Notes: generated by a model not told the origin, from the sequence alone. A DNA stretch of 64,000 nt from Streptomyces spirodelae (GCF_017676385.1 NZ_JAFFZN010000005.1:1-64000); one strand, 5' to 3'; numbered from the stretch's first letter, positions 8,424 to 17,719 are shown. Numbers and translations: made by a program.

Positions 8424-9443
8424 TCAGCACATCTGGGCCAGCTCCGGGATGATCCGGGTGCCGTAGCCGTCCACGACGTCCTGTTTGGCGTCGTGCATCG
8501 CGTAGAGGGCGAACTGGTCAACGCCCAGCTCCGCGAGCTCCCGCAGCCGGGCGAGATGCGCCTGTGCGGGGCCCAGCAGGCAGAACCGGTCCACGATGTC
8601 GTCCGGTACGAACGCGGTGTCGGGGTTGCCGGCCCGGCCGTGGTGCGCGTAGTCGTACCCCGCGCGCTCCTTGATGTAGGAGGTGAGCGCGGGGGGCACG
8701 GCGTCGGAGTGCTCGCCGTAGCGCGCGACGAGGTCGGCGACGTGGTTGCCGACCATGCCGCCGAACCAGCGGCACTGCTCCCTGGCGTGCGCGAGCGCCT
8801 CGGGGGTGTCCTCGCACAGATAGGCGGGCGCGGCCACGCAGATGGTGACGGCGCCCGGGTCCCGCCCAGCGCGCGCGGCGGCCTCGCGTACGGCGCCGAC
8901 CATCCAGGCCGTCAGCAGCGGGTCGGCGAGCTGCAGGATGAAGCCGTCCGCCTCCCGCCCGGCCAGCGCCAGCGCCTTGGGCCCGTAGGCAGCCATCCAC
9001 ACCGGCAGCCGCCCGTCGCGGACCCAGGGCAGCCGCAGCGCGGTGCCGTCCACCACGGCCTCGCGGCCCTCGGCCAGGTCACGGACGACACGCATGGCCT
9101 CGCCCACCCTCGCCAGGGTGGTGGGCGGGCGACCGGCGACCCGCATCGCCGAGTCGCCGCGCCCGATACCGCACACCGTGCGATTGCCGTACATCTCGTT
9201 GAGAGTGGCGAACGTGGAGGCGGTGACCTCCCAGGAGCGGGTGCCGGGGTTGGTCACCATGGGCCCGACGACCAGCCGTTCCGTCTCGGCGAGGATGCGG
9301 CTGTGGATGACGTACGGCTCCTGCCAGAGCACCGGCGAGTCGAACGTCCAGCCGTACCGGAAGCCGTTGCGCTCGGCGTGCCGCATCAGCGCGACGGTCG
9401 CGGAACCGGGAGGGTCCGTCTGGAGGACGAGTCCGAAGTCCAT
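8424..9443 (-). CDS. LLM-class flavin/F420 oxidoreductase of the hydantoin-catabolic operon
   Basis: A 339-residue luciferase-like monooxygenase superfamily protein (TIM barrel). It begins MDFGLVLQTDPPGSATVALM; VVGPMVTNPGTRSWEVTAST and VCGIGRGDSAMR are typical of LLM proteins that bind FMN or F420, and it resembles the CPS_4043-type subfamily. The second Met is chosen because AAGGGG is 7 nt from it but only 1 nt from the first. It is the last gene of a four-gene set with dihydropyrimidinase 30 bp upstream. That position suggests a redox step on a pyrimidine or hydantoin, but the reaction is unproven. Confidence 0.8.
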   Translation of the reverse strand: MDFGLVLQTDPPGSATVALMRHAERNGFRYGWTFDSPVLWQEPYVIHSRILAETERLVVGPMVTNPGTRSWEVTASTFATLNEMYGNRTVCGIGRGDSAMRVAGRPPTTLARVGEAMRVVRDLAEGREAVVDGTALRLPWVRDGRLPVWMAAYGPKALALAGREADGFILQLADPLLTAWMVGAVREAAARAGRDPGAVTICVAAPAYLCEDTPEALAHAREQCRWFGGMVGNHVADLVARYGEHSDAVPPALTSYIKERAGYDYAHHGRAGNPDTAFVPDDIVDRFCLLGPAQAHLARLRELAELGVDQFALYAMHDAKQDVVDGYGTRIIPELAQMC

Positions 9444-9473
9444 GGGCATGCCCCTTTGAGTCCGTTTCCGTGT

Positions 9474-10877
9474 TCAGCCGAGCAGCTGACAGATCCCGCG
9501 CGGGACGTAACTCCCGTGCCCGGCCCGTCCGGTGTAGTCGCCCCGTTCCACGACCGGCTCGCCCCGGGAGAGCACGGTCTCGACGCGGCCGGTGACGCGT
9601 TTGCCCTCGTAGGCGGAGTAGTCGACGTTCATATGGTGGGTCTCGGCCGAGAGGGTCTGCTGGGCGTGCGGGTCGTAGATGACGATGTCCGCGTCCGCGC
9701 CCGGCGCCAGCGTGCCCTTCTTCGGATAGAGCCCGAACATCCGCGCGGGGGATGCGCAGGCCAGGTCGATCCAGCGGCGCCGGGTCAGATTCCCCTCCAC
9801 GACGGCCTGGTGGAGCAGGTCCATCCGGTGCTCGACGCCGGGCATCCCGTTGGGAATCTTGGAGAAGTCGCCCCGGCCCAGCTCCTTCTGACCGGTGAAG
9901 CAGAAGGGGCAGTGGTCGGTGGAGACGACCTGGAGATCGTCGGTGCGCAGCGCCCGCCACAGCGCTGCCTGGTGCTCCCGTGGCCGCAGCGGTGTACTGC
10001 ACACGTACTTGGCGCCGCCGAAGTCGGGCTCGGCGAGGTTGTCGGTGCTCAGATAGAGGTACTGCGGGCAGGTCTCGCCGAAGACGGGCAGGTCCATACC
10101 CCGTGCGGCGGCGAGCTGCTCGACGGCTTCGCTCGCGGAGACGTGTACGACGTACAGCGGTGAGCCCGCGACCCGGGCGAGCTGGATGGCACGGTGGGTG
10201 GCCTCGGCCTCCAGCAGCGCCTTGCGGACCTCGCCGTGGTGGCGCGGGTCGGTGCGGCCGGCGGCGAGGGCCTGCTCGACCAGGACGTCGATGGCGATGC
10301 CGTTCTCGGCGTGCATCATCGTCAGCCCGCCGTTGGCGGCGGTGCGCTGCATGGCGCGCAGGATCTGGCCGTCGTCGCTGTAGAAGACGCCCGGGTAGGC
10401 CATGAACATCTTGAACGAGGTCACGCCCTCCTCGACCAGGGCGTCCATCTCCTTGAGCGTGCCCTCGTTCACGTCCGAGAGGATCATGTGGAAGGCGTAG
10501 TCGACGGCGCACCGGCCGTCCGCCTTGGCGTGCCACTGGTCCAGCCCCTCGCGCAGAGCGTGGCCCTTGGTCTGGACGGCGAAGTCGACGATGGTCGTGG
10601 TGCCGCCCCAGGCCGCGGCGCGGGTGCCGGTCTCGAAGTCGTCGCTGGAGAAGGTGCCGCCGAAGGGGAAGTCCATATGGGTGTGCGCGTCCACACCGCC
10701 CGGGACGACATAGCGGCCGGTGGCGTCCAGGGTGCGGTCGGCGCTGAACGATGCCGCGAGAGCGCTGTTCTGGGCGGCGATCGCGGCGATGCGGCCGTCC
10801 TCGATGAGGACGTCCGCGGGCATTTCCTCAGCGGCGGTGATGACGAGGCCGCCTTTGATCAGGGTCGTCCGGGTCAT
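9474..10877 (-). CDS. hydA: Dihydropyrimidinase / D-hydantoinase
   Basis: A 467-residue cyclic amidohydrolase that opens dihydrouracil, dihydrothymine or 5-substituted hydantoins to N-carbamoyl amino acids. The binuclear metal site is visible: DAHTHMDFPF (HxH), the carbamylated Lys in TSFKMFMAYPG, a His in YVVHVSASEA and the Asp in STDHCPF. Length and motif order match the family. The start at 10877 has AGGAGGG upstream. Its product is the substrate of the beta-ureidopropionase encoded upstream. A dispersed repeat separates it from the aminotransferase gene. Confidence 0.92.
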   Translation of the reverse strand: MTRTTLIKGGLVITAAEEMPADVLIEDGRIAAIAAQNSALAASFSADRTLDATGRYVVPGGVDAHTHMDFPFGGTFSSDDFETGTRAAAWGGTTTIVDFAVQTKGHALREGLDQWHAKADGRCAVDYAFHMILSDVNEGTLKEMDALVEEGVTSFKMFMAYPGVFYSDDGQILRAMQRTAANGGLTMMHAENGIAIDVLVEQALAAGRTDPRHHGEVRKALLEAEATHRAIQLARVAGSPLYVVHVSASEAVEQLAAARGMDLPVFGETCPQYLYLSTDNLAEPDFGGAKYVCSTPLRPREHQAALWRALRTDDLQVVSTDHCPFCFTGQKELGRGDFSKIPNGMPGVEHRMDLLHQAVVEGNLTRRRWIDLACASPARMFGLYPKKGTLAPGADADIVIYDPHAQQTLSAETHHMNVDYSAYEGKRVTGRVETVLSRGEPVVERGDYTGRAGHGSYVPRGICQLLG

Positions 10878-10907
10878 ACGGTTGCCCTCCTGAAAGCTCT
10901 GCGCCCG

Positions 10908-10980
10908 AAGGGGCGCGGGGAACTGCGCGACAAGCCACAATCCGCCCGCACGAGGTCTACGGCGGACAGGGGCAGCCCCT
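10908..10980. repeat. Streptomyces dispersed intergenic repeat, copy 1
   Basis: This stretch contains GGGGCGCGGGGAACTGCGCG, then a CAAGCCACAA word, and ends in GGGGCAGCCCCT. The same framework recurs at 15021-15092, 19619-19748, 40885-40960 and 51440-51511. The right end abuts the stop codon of the aminotransferase gene at 10980, so it forms the 3' flank of that transcript and may act as an RNA hairpin or terminator. Confidence 0.7.
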
Positions 10981-12314
10981 CACATCGCGCTGTCGGCGGC
11001 GCGGAGCGCGCGCTCCAGCACGGTGGCGCCTTCCTCCGCCTCCTCGACGGTCAGCGTCAGCGGCGGCGCGATCCGCAGCACGCTGGAGGTGGAGTGGCCG
11101 CCTCCCTTGCCGATGAGGACCCCGCCTTCACGTGCCGCCTCCAGCACAACTGACGCAGCCTCGGGCGAAGGCGTATCCGTGCCGGGCACCACCAGTTCGA
11201 TCCCGGCCATCAGCCCTCGTCCGCGGACCTCACGGACGACGCCGAGTCCGGCGGAAGCGGCGCGCAGCCGCTCCAGCAGCAGACCGCCGACACGGCGCGC
11301 GTTGCTCTGGAGGTCGTGTTCGAGGAGGTGGCCGAGGTTGGCGTTGGCCGCCGCCATGGTGACGGGGCTGCCGCCGAAGGTGGAGATGGAGTTGGCGTCC
11401 AGACAGTTCATGATCTCGGCGCGGGCCACGACGCCGCCGACTGACATGCCGTTGCCGATGCCCTTGGCGAAGGTGAGCATGTCGGGCGGCCCGGCGGCGC
11501 CGTGGGCCTGCCAGCCCCAGAAGTGGTCGCCGGTCCTGCCCCAGCCGGTCTGCACCTCGTCGCTGATCCACAGGATGCCGTTGGGCTGGAGGACTTCGCG
11601 GAAGGCGGCGTAGAGCCCGTCGGGCGGCGAGGTGAATCCGCCGACGCCCTGGACGGGTTCGGCGATCAGCGCGGCCACCTCTCCGCGCGTCTGGCCGAGC
11701 ATGTCCGTCAGGTCGGCGACGCAGGCTTCGATGAACTCCGCGTCGTCCAGGTGTGCGAACGGGCCCCGGCTGCGTACTCCGCCGTGTACGTAGAGGGTCT
11801 GCAGGGGCGAGAGGGAGGTGGGCGACCAGGTGCGGTTGCCGGTGATGCCCACGGTGGAGAACGACCGTCCGTGGTAGCTGTTGCGCATCGCCAGGACCTG
11901 GTTGGACCTGCGGTGGGCGGTGGCCAGCAGCAGCGCGGCGTCGTTGGCCTCGGTACCCGAAGTGGTGAAGAAGACCCGCGCGTCGGGGATACCGGAGAGC
12001 GCGGCGACGCGTTCGGCGAGCTCCACCATGGGGCGGTTGAGGTAGAGGGTGGAGGTGTGCAGGACCCGGCCGGCCTGCTCGGCGACGGCCTTGGTGACCT
12101 CGGGCAGGGCGTGGGCCGTCATGGTGGTGAGGATGCCGCCGAAGAAGTCCAGGTAGCGGCGCCCTTCGGCGTCCCACACGTGCCGGCCCTCGCCGTGGGT
12201 GAGCTCCAGCGGCTCGTCGTAGTAGAGCGCCAGCCAGTCGGGGAGTACGGCGCGGTGGCGGTCGCGGAGCGCGCGGTGGACGCCGGGGTGCTCGCCCTCC
12301 CGGCCGCCGCTCAC
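10980..12314 (-). CDS. Class III aminotransferase, beta-alanine/aspartate type
   Basis: A 444-residue PLP-dependent fold-type I transaminase. Motifs are LDFFGGILTTMTAHALPEV near the N-terminus, FFTTSGTEANDAALLLA (phosphate-binding), LWISDEVQTGWGRTG with the cofactor Asp, and FAKGIGNGMSVGG with the Schiff-base Lys. It resembles AGXT2-like enzymes that use beta-alanine or beta-aminoisobutyrate, which fits removal of the amino group from the end product of reductive pyrimidine breakdown. The GTG start at 12314 overlaps the upstream stop codon by 4 bp (GTGA), indicating translational coupling to beta-ureidopropionase. Confidence 0.88.
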   Translation of the reverse strand: MSGGREGEHPGVHRALRDRHRAVLPDWLALYYDEPLELTHGEGRHVWDAEGRRYLDFFGGILTTMTAHALPEVTKAVAEQAGRVLHTSTLYLNRPMVELAERVAALSGIPDARVFFTTSGTEANDAALLLATAHRRSNQVLAMRNSYHGRSFSTVGITGNRTWSPTSLSPLQTLYVHGGVRSRGPFAHLDDAEFIEACVADLTDMLGQTRGEVAALIAEPVQGVGGFTSPPDGLYAAFREVLQPNGILWISDEVQTGWGRTGDHFWGWQAHGAAGPPDMLTFAKGIGNGMSVGGVVARAEIMNCLDANSISTFGGSPVTMAAANANLGHLLEHDLQSNARRVGGLLLERLRAASAGLGVVREVRGRGLMAGIELVVPGTDTPSPEAASVVLEAAREGGVLIGKGGGHSTSSVLRIAPPLTLTVEEAEEGATVLERALRAADSAM

Positions 12315-13153
12315 GGCCGCACCAGCCCTTCGTAGGCGTCGGGCCGTCGGTCCCGGTAGAAGGCCCACTGCTGCCGGACCTCGTCGATCAGCCCCATGTC
12401 GAGGTCCCGCACCAGCAGTTCCTCCTCCTTGTCCGAGGCGACATCACCGACGAACTGGCCGCGCGGGTCCACGAAGTAACTCGTCCCGTAGAAGTCGTTG
12501 TCGCCCAGCTCCTCCGTGCCGACGCGGTTGATGGCGGCGACGAAGTACTCGTTGGCGACGGCTGCCGCGGGCTGTTCGAGCTGCCACAAATGGGCGGAGA
12601 GACCGCGCGAGGTGGCGGAGGGGTTGTAGACGAGCTGCGCTCCGGCCAGGCCGAGCGCGCGCCAGCCCTCGGGGAAGTGCCGGTCGTAGCAGATGTAGAC
12701 GCCGACCTTGCCCACGGCTGTGTCGAACACCGGCCAGCCGAGGTTGCCGGGCCGGAAGTAGAACTTCTCCCAGAACCCCTTGACCTGCGGGATGTGGTGC
12801 TTGCGGTAGGTGCCCAGCACGGTGCCGTCCGCGTCGATGACGGCCGCGGTGTTGTAGTAGAAGCCGGACCCTTCGATCTCGAAGACCGGGGAGACGATGA
12901 CCATCCCGGTCTCCCGTGCCAGCTCCCGCATCCGCCGGGTGGTGGGCCCGTCCGGGACCGGCTCGGCCCAGCGGTAGTGCTCCGGGTCCTGGACCTGGCA
13001 GAAGTAGGGGGCGTTGAAGACCTCCTGGAATCCGATGATCTTCGCGCCCCGGCGAGCGGCCTCGCGGGCGTGCTCCTCGTGTTTGGCGATCATCGACTCG
13101 GTGTCGCCTGTCCAGGTCGCCTGAACCAGCGCGGCACGTACAAGGTCGGGCAT
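12311..13153 (-). CDS. Beta-ureidopropionase (nitrilase superfamily)
   Basis: A 280-residue C-N hydrolase that converts N-carbamoyl-beta-alanine (or N-carbamoyl-beta-aminoisobutyrate) to the amino acid, CO2 and ammonia. The nitrilase catalytic triad is visible as Glu in IIGFQEVFNAPYF (about residue 44), Lys in TYRKHHIPQVKGFWEKFYF and Cys in VGVYICYDRHFPEG. WEKFYFRPG is characteristic of beta-alanine synthases. First gene of the catabolic operon; it overlaps the aminotransferase by 4 bp. The 243-bp upstream region (13154-13396) is shared with the divergent secreted hydrolase gene. Confidence 0.9.
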   Translation of the reverse strand: MPDLVRAALVQATWTGDTESMIAKHEEHAREAARRGAKIIGFQEVFNAPYFCQVQDPEHYRWAEPVPDGPTTRRMRELARETGMVIVSPVFEIEGSGFYYNTAAVIDADGTVLGTYRKHHIPQVKGFWEKFYFRPGNLGWPVFDTAVGKVGVYICYDRHFPEGWRALGLAGAQLVYNPSATSRGLSAHLWQLEQPAAAVANEYFVAAINRVGTEELGDNDFYGTSYFVDPRGQFVGDVASDKEEELLVRDLDMGLIDEVRQQWAFYRDRRPDAYEGLVRP

Positions 13154-13396
13154 GAGCGGCTCCTTCGCGAGGGGTTCTCGGATACGGCAGCCTGTTCGAC
13201 ACGCGTAGATATACGTGAGGTTGAGACCGTAAGTCCCCCCTGCCCGCGTGACAAGAACCCGTGCGGAGCGGCGAGCGGCCCACCTCTTTACTGGTCCGTA
13301 ACCTACCGACGGGTTACCCCCGGTAGCCCAACGCGCTTACTCTCCAGTCACTTTCTCTCCCCACCCCTGGGACACCCTCGACAACTGGAGCAGTGC

Positions 13397-14992
13397 ATGC
13401 GCCCCTCCCCCACCTCAGGGCACATTCGTACGGCCGCCGTCCTCCTCTCCGGGACGCTCGCCGCCACAGGTCTCGCCGCCGCACCGGCCGCGACGGCGCA
13501 GCCGACCGCCGCAGCCGCGTCCGCCGCCGCAGGCGTGGACTTCGTCGACATCAAGGGCGACGGCGGTATCACCCTCAAGGGCAATGTGCTCCTGCCCGAG
13601 GGCGCCACCATGGACTCCGCCCGCCGCTATCCGCTGATCGTGCTGCCCACCAGCTGGGCCAGCCCGCAGGTCGAATACCTCGCCCAGGCCAAGAAGCTCG
13701 CCGACTCCGGCTATGTGGTGGTCAGTTACAACTCCCGCGGCTTCTGGCAGTCCGGCGGCCGAATCGAGACAGCGGGCCCCAAGGACGTGGCCGACGCCTC
13801 CCGCGTCATCGACTGGGCCCTGGCCCACACGCCCGCCGACAGGGACCGGATCGGCATGGGCGGCGTCTCCTACGGCGCCGGCATCAGCCTGCTGGCGGCC
13901 GGGCACGACCCGCGGATCAAGGCCGTCACCGCGCTCAGCGGCTGGGCCGACCTGATCGGCGCCATCTACAGCGGCCGCACCCAGCACCTTCAGGCAGCCG
14001 GGATGCTCGGCGCCTCCGGCGAACTCACCGGCCGGCCCAGCCCTGAACTGCGGGAGATCATGAAGAACTTCCTCTCCTCCAACCTGGACAAGGAGGACGA
14101 GATGCTCGCGTGGGGCAAGAAGCGCTCCCCCGCGACCTACCTCGACCAGATCAACGACAACGGCGCCGCCATCATGCTCGGCAACGCGTGGAACGACTCG
14201 ATCTTCCCGCCCAACCAGTACGCCGACTTCTACGAGAAGCTGCGCGGGCCCAAGCGGCTGGAGTTCCGCCCCGGCGACCACGCGACCGCCGAGGCGACCG
14301 GACTGCTCGGACTGCCCAACGACACCTGGTCCCACGCCCGCCGCTGGTTCGACCGCTACCTCAAGGGCGAGCACAACGGCATCGACACCGAGGCGCCCGT
14401 CCAGCTCAAGCCCCGGTCCAACGGGGACTACGAGGGGTACCGAAGCTGGCGGGACGTCCCGTCCGGCAACCGCACCGTCTCCCTGGACGGCACCAAGCAG
14501 CTGGCCACCGGCAAGGACTCCGGCGCCAACGGCGGCACCATCTTCCTGACCGGCATCCTCGACCAGTTCCTCGAGCTGCCGCCGCTGGTATCCGTACCGC
14601 TGCTGCCCCGCTCACGTGCGGCCGTATGGCAGTCCGAGCGCTACGCGCGGCGAACCCAGGTGCGCGGTACGCCGAAGCTGCACACGACGGTGACCAGCGA
14701 CAAGGAGAGCGGCACCTACTACGCCTACCTCTACGACGTCGGTCCCCTGGGCATCGGCAAGCTGATCAGCCACGCGCCGCAGACCTTCCACGGCCGCACC
14801 CCCGGCAAGCCGTTCGCCGTGGACCTGGAGCTGTTCTCGACCGCGTACGACGTGCCCAGGGGTCACCGGCTCGCCGTCGTGATCGACACCGTCGACCCGC
14901 TCTACGCCGAGTACAACCCGGACGGCGCGCATCTGAGCTTCTCCTCCCCGAAGGGGGACCCGTCACTGGTCACGGTGCCGACACGGGACTGA
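13397..14992 (+). CDS. Secreted alpha/beta hydrolase, CocE/X-Pro dipeptidyl peptidase (S15) type
   Basis: A 531-residue predicted exported hydrolase. The first 35 or so residues are an Ala-rich signal peptide ending near AAPAATAQP. The catalytic core carries the nucleophile elbow GMGGVSYGAGISLLAAG, ahead of a lid region; Asp (GNAWNDSIFPPNQ) and His (RPGDHATAEATG) complete the triad. The C-terminal jelly-roll (about residues 370-531) includes FAVDLELFSTAYDVPRGHRLAVVID, as in S15 enzymes. Probably a secreted esterase or peptidase; substrate unknown. It ends convergently with the kinase gene, separated by a dispersed repeat and hairpin. Confidence 0.85.
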   Translation: MRPSPTSGHIRTAAVLLSGTLAATGLAAAPAATAQPTAAAASAAAGVDFVDIKGDGGITLKGNVLLPEGATMDSARRYPLIVLPTSWASPQVEYLAQAKKLADSGYVVVSYNSRGFWQSGGRIETAGPKDVADASRVIDWALAHTPADRDRIGMGGVSYGAGISLLAAGHDPRIKAVTALSGWADLIGAIYSGRTQHLQAAGMLGASGELTGRPSPELREIMKNFLSSNLDKEDEMLAWGKKRSPATYLDQINDNGAAIMLGNAWNDSIFPPNQYADFYEKLRGPKRLEFRPGDHATAEATGLLGLPNDTWSHARRWFDRYLKGEHNGIDTEAPVQLKPRSNGDYEGYRSWRDVPSGNRTVSLDGTKQLATGKDSGANGGTIFLTGILDQFLELPPLVSVPLLPRSRAAVWQSERYARRTQVRGTPKLHTTVTSDKESGTYYAYLYDVGPLGIGKLISHAPQTFHGRTPGKPFAVDLELFSTAYDVPRGHRLAVVIDTVDPLYAEYNPDGAHLSFSSPKGDPSLVTVPTRD

Positions 14993-15020
14993 GCTGCCCA
15001 AGCTTCGCCGGGCAGCCATT

Positions 15021-15092
15021 CAGGGGCGCGGGGAACTGCGCGAGCAAGCACAACGGCGCCGCAGTCCGCAACGGACGACAAGGGGCAGCCCC
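15021..15092. repeat. Streptomyces dispersed intergenic repeat, copy 2
   Basis: Same order as copy 1: CAGGGGCGCGGGGAACTGCGCG-like left end, an AAGCACAAC word, then GGGGCAGCCCCT. It lies between two convergent genes and runs straight into the terminator hairpin at 15088-15114. Confidence 0.7.
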
Positions 15093-15114
15093 TCCCCGGA
15101 TCCGAGGGAGGGGC
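15088..15114. terminator. Bidirectional terminator hairpin between convergent genes
   Basis: GCCCCTCCC (15088-15096) pairs with GGGAGGGGC (15106-15114), with an additional inner CGGATCCG pairing. It lies 6 bp from the kinase stop and about 95 bp after the hydrolase stop, without a T-run, as is common in Streptomyces. Confidence 0.6.
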
Positions 15115-15119
15115 AAGCC

Positions 15120-17489
15120 CTAATCAGCGGCGGCCCGGCGATAAGTGCGCGGGGCGCCGTCCGATTCCCGTACGGCCGAGACGCGGATCTCGCCGTCACC
15201 GGCCGCCGTGATCGTCAGCGAACTGGCGGACGAGGTGCAGCCCTGACCTGAGATGGCCTCGACGACCCTGTCGGGCCCGTACACCAGGGTGTCCCCGTCC
15301 GCGCCGCCGAGCGTGTGCTGCCACACGCAGTTGTTGCCCGCGTACTCGCCGGACACCCGCAGAGTGGCGGTGCCGACCCGGCCCCGGTCCAGGGTCAGCG
15401 TCCGCTCCTCGCCCCGCTGGTTGCGGCCGCGCCACTCGCCCGCCATCCGAGCGGGCACCGGAGTCGCCGGATCGCCCACCTTGCGGAGCCTGGCCGAGAG
15501 GGAGCCGGACGGGTAGACCCAGGAGAGGGTTCCGTCGCTGCGGAGTCTCAGCCTCTGCTCCTTGTACGGGGAGCAGGGCTTGGACGCGGGATGGCTGTCG
15601 GTGATCCGGCTGGTGACCCGCAGCCCGGCGGCGCCCCCGTCGAAGGCCACCAGGACGGCCTCCCCCTCGCACATCATGCCGGCCCGGATGTTGACGGTCT
15701 TGGCGACGACCTCGCCCTCCTCACCCTGCCGGATCTCGAACCGCCGGGTGAGGGTGGAGCCGTCGGAGTCCTGGACACTGCCCTGCCAGGCGCCCAGATA
15801 GCCCTTGGGCAGCGCGCCGCCGGGCGCCGGACTGCTGATGTCCTTGGGAGAGGGCCTGCGGGACGCTTCGCGCTCCTGGCCCGGTGTCTGCTTCGCCGCG
15901 GAGCCGGACTTGCCGTCGTCGCCCTTGTCGTACACGCGCAGCGCGACGAACGTGCCGACGCCGGACACCAACGCCAGCACCACCCCGAGCGCTCCCAGCA
16001 GCACCGCGCGGCCGTGCCGGCGGTCGGGTGCGTGCGGCTGCGGTGCCGCCGGACCGTGCAGCGCGTACGCCGGCTGCGGACCTGACCCGGCCTGTGGCCC
16101 GTACGGGCCGGTGTACGGCGGCCACTGGCCGGACGGCGGGGTGCTGTGCGCCGCGGCCCCGGTGACGGTCGCCATGCCGTGCATCTCGGCTTCGCCCATG
16201 GCCGGTGGCGGGGGCGGCACCCGCCCTGCCTGCCCGGTGCCCGTCCGGTCCGGTGCGGCGCCCTGCCCGGCAGGCTGGTCGCCGGAGGCGTGCTCACCCG
16301 GCTCGGCGTCGCCCGGCTCATCGCCGTCGGGGGCGTTCTGCCCCGAAGCGCCGTCCTGCTCCGGCTCCGACCCGTCCGGGGAGCCGTCCTGCTCCGGCTG
16401 CGCGCCGGTGTCCGAGGCGCCCTCGGCCGCTTCCGCCGCTGACGAGGCGCCGGGGAGGGGTTCCACGGTCGTCAGCGAGGGCTCAGCGCCGGGGCGCGGT
16501 GGCACGGCGGGGGCCTCGGCCGCGCGCTCGGCGGCCGCCTGCGCCCCGGGAACCTCGGCGTCCAGCAGCCGTGCCGCGTGCCGACCGAGCTGGGCCACCA
16601 GACCGCCGGGCAGCCAGGGTTCGGCCGCTTCGGAGCCGTCGGACCCGGCCGCGCCAGGGCCCGGCTCGTCGTCCGGGTCCGCCGTGCGCTCCAGGATCTC
16701 CGGCAGCCCCGGCCGCTGGGCCACGTCCTTGGCCAGGCAGGCGGCGACCAGTTCCCGCAGTTCCTCGGGGACCCCCTCGAGATCGGGCTCCTCCTGGGTG
16801 ATGCGGTACATCTGCACATGCCCGGCGACCCCCGTGCGCTCGAAGGGGGCGCGCCCGGTCGCGGCGAAGGTCAGCACGGAACCGAGGGAGAAGATGTCGC
16901 TGGCCTCGGTCAGCCGGTCGCCGCGTACCTGTTCGGGCGACATGAAGCCCGGCGAGCCGACGACGGCACCCGTCCGCGTCAGATGGGCGTCGGCGACGGT
17001 CTCCAGCGCGCGGGCGATCCCGAAGTCGATGACGCGCGGCCCGTCGATGGTGACCAGGATGTTCGAGGGCTTCACATCGCGGTGGATCAGTCCGGCCTCG
17101 TGGATGGCGCCCAGGGCCCGGGCAAGCCGGTTGGCGAGGATGCGCAGCGTCCGTACGGGCAGCGGCGACTTCCGGCCCGCGACGGCCTCGTACAGCGTGA
17201 TGCCCGGTATGTAGCCGGTGGCCACCCACGGCGGATCGGCCTCGGTGTCCGCGTCCAGGACCGGTGCCGTCCACTCGCCACCGACCCGGCGCGCCGCGCC
17301 GACCTCCTGCTCGAAGCGGTGCCGGAACTCCGCGTGCTCGGACAGCTCCCGCCGCACGAGCTTGACGGCGACGGTGCGGCCGCGCGGGGACTGGGCGAGG
17401 TAGACACTGCCCATCCCTCCCTCACCGAGCCGCCCCAAGAGCCGGTAGTCACCGATGCGTTCAGGGTCGTCCGCGCGCAGCGACCTCAT
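15120..17489 (-). CDS. Receptor-type Ser/Thr protein kinase (PknB-like) with duplicated extracytoplasmic sensor
   Basis: A 789-residue membrane kinase. Residues 13-270 form the Hanks-type kinase: GRLGEGGMGSVYLAQ P-loop, VAVKLV Lys, LIHRDVKPSNIL catalytic loop, VIDFGIAR, and GFMSPEQ. A long Ser/Pro/Glu/Gly-rich cytoplasmic linker (about 280-500) precedes one transmembrane helix (AVLLGALGVVLALVSGVGTF, about 530-550). The extracellular part holds two related domains of about 100 residues beginning GYLGAWQGS and MAGEWRGRN, each with two cysteines. There are no PASTA repeats, so the ligand differs from that of muropeptide-sensing PknB. The start at 17489 is supported by GGGAGAGG. Confidence 0.88.
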   Translation of the reverse strand: MRSLRADDPERIGDYRLLGRLGEGGMGSVYLAQSPRGRTVAVKLVRRELSEHAEFRHRFEQEVGAARRVGGEWTAPVLDADTEADPPWVATGYIPGITLYEAVAGRKSPLPVRTLRILANRLARALGAIHEAGLIHRDVKPSNILVTIDGPRVIDFGIARALETVADAHLTRTGAVVGSPGFMSPEQVRGDRLTEASDIFSLGSVLTFAATGRAPFERTGVAGHVQMYRITQEEPDLEGVPEELRELVAACLAKDVAQRPGLPEILERTADPDDEPGPGAAGSDGSEAAEPWLPGGLVAQLGRHAARLLDAEVPGAQAAAERAAEAPAVPPRPGAEPSLTTVEPLPGASSAAEAAEGASDTGAQPEQDGSPDGSEPEQDGASGQNAPDGDEPGDAEPGEHASGDQPAGQGAAPDRTGTGQAGRVPPPPPAMGEAEMHGMATVTGAAAHSTPPSGQWPPYTGPYGPQAGSGPQPAYALHGPAAPQPHAPDRRHGRAVLLGALGVVLALVSGVGTFVALRVYDKGDDGKSGSAAKQTPGQEREASRRPSPKDISSPAPGGALPKGYLGAWQGSVQDSDGSTLTRRFEIRQGEEGEVVAKTVNIRAGMMCEGEAVLVAFDGGAAGLRVTSRITDSHPASKPCSPYKEQRLRLRSDGTLSWVYPSGSLSARLRKVGDPATPVPARMAGEWRGRNQRGEERTLTLDRGRVGTATLRVSGEYAGNNCVWQHTLGGADGDTLVYGPDRVVEAISGQGCTSSASSLTITAAGDGEIRVSAVRESDGAPRTYRRAAAD

Positions 17490-17672
17490 GGCCTCTCCCC
17501 CGGTTCGTTCGGCCACCTCGGGCCGTCACACAGCTGATGGAGAGCGATCGTACGGCCTGTGATCAGGTGGCAACCACGCGCGGTGCGTACGGAGAAGGGC
17601 ACGTTCGCCCTTCCTCGGCCTGTGCGGCGGGCAGGCCCGCGGAGTCCCCTGTCGAAATCGTACGGTCGAAGT

Positions 17673-17719
17673 ATGCCGGGCGACTCCGTGGTACGTAATA
17701 CGTCGGAGCCGCCCGGCAT
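17673..17719. terminator. Terminator hairpin after gamma-glutamyltransferase
   Basis: ATGCCGGGCG plus CTCCG on the left pair with CGGAG plus GCCCGGCAT on the right, around an AT-richer loop containing TACGTAATACGT. It lies about 70 bp past the stop of the upstream same-strand gene and before the kinase start, so it should separate the two transcripts. The rest of 17490-17787 shows nothing else I can support. Confidence 0.7.
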
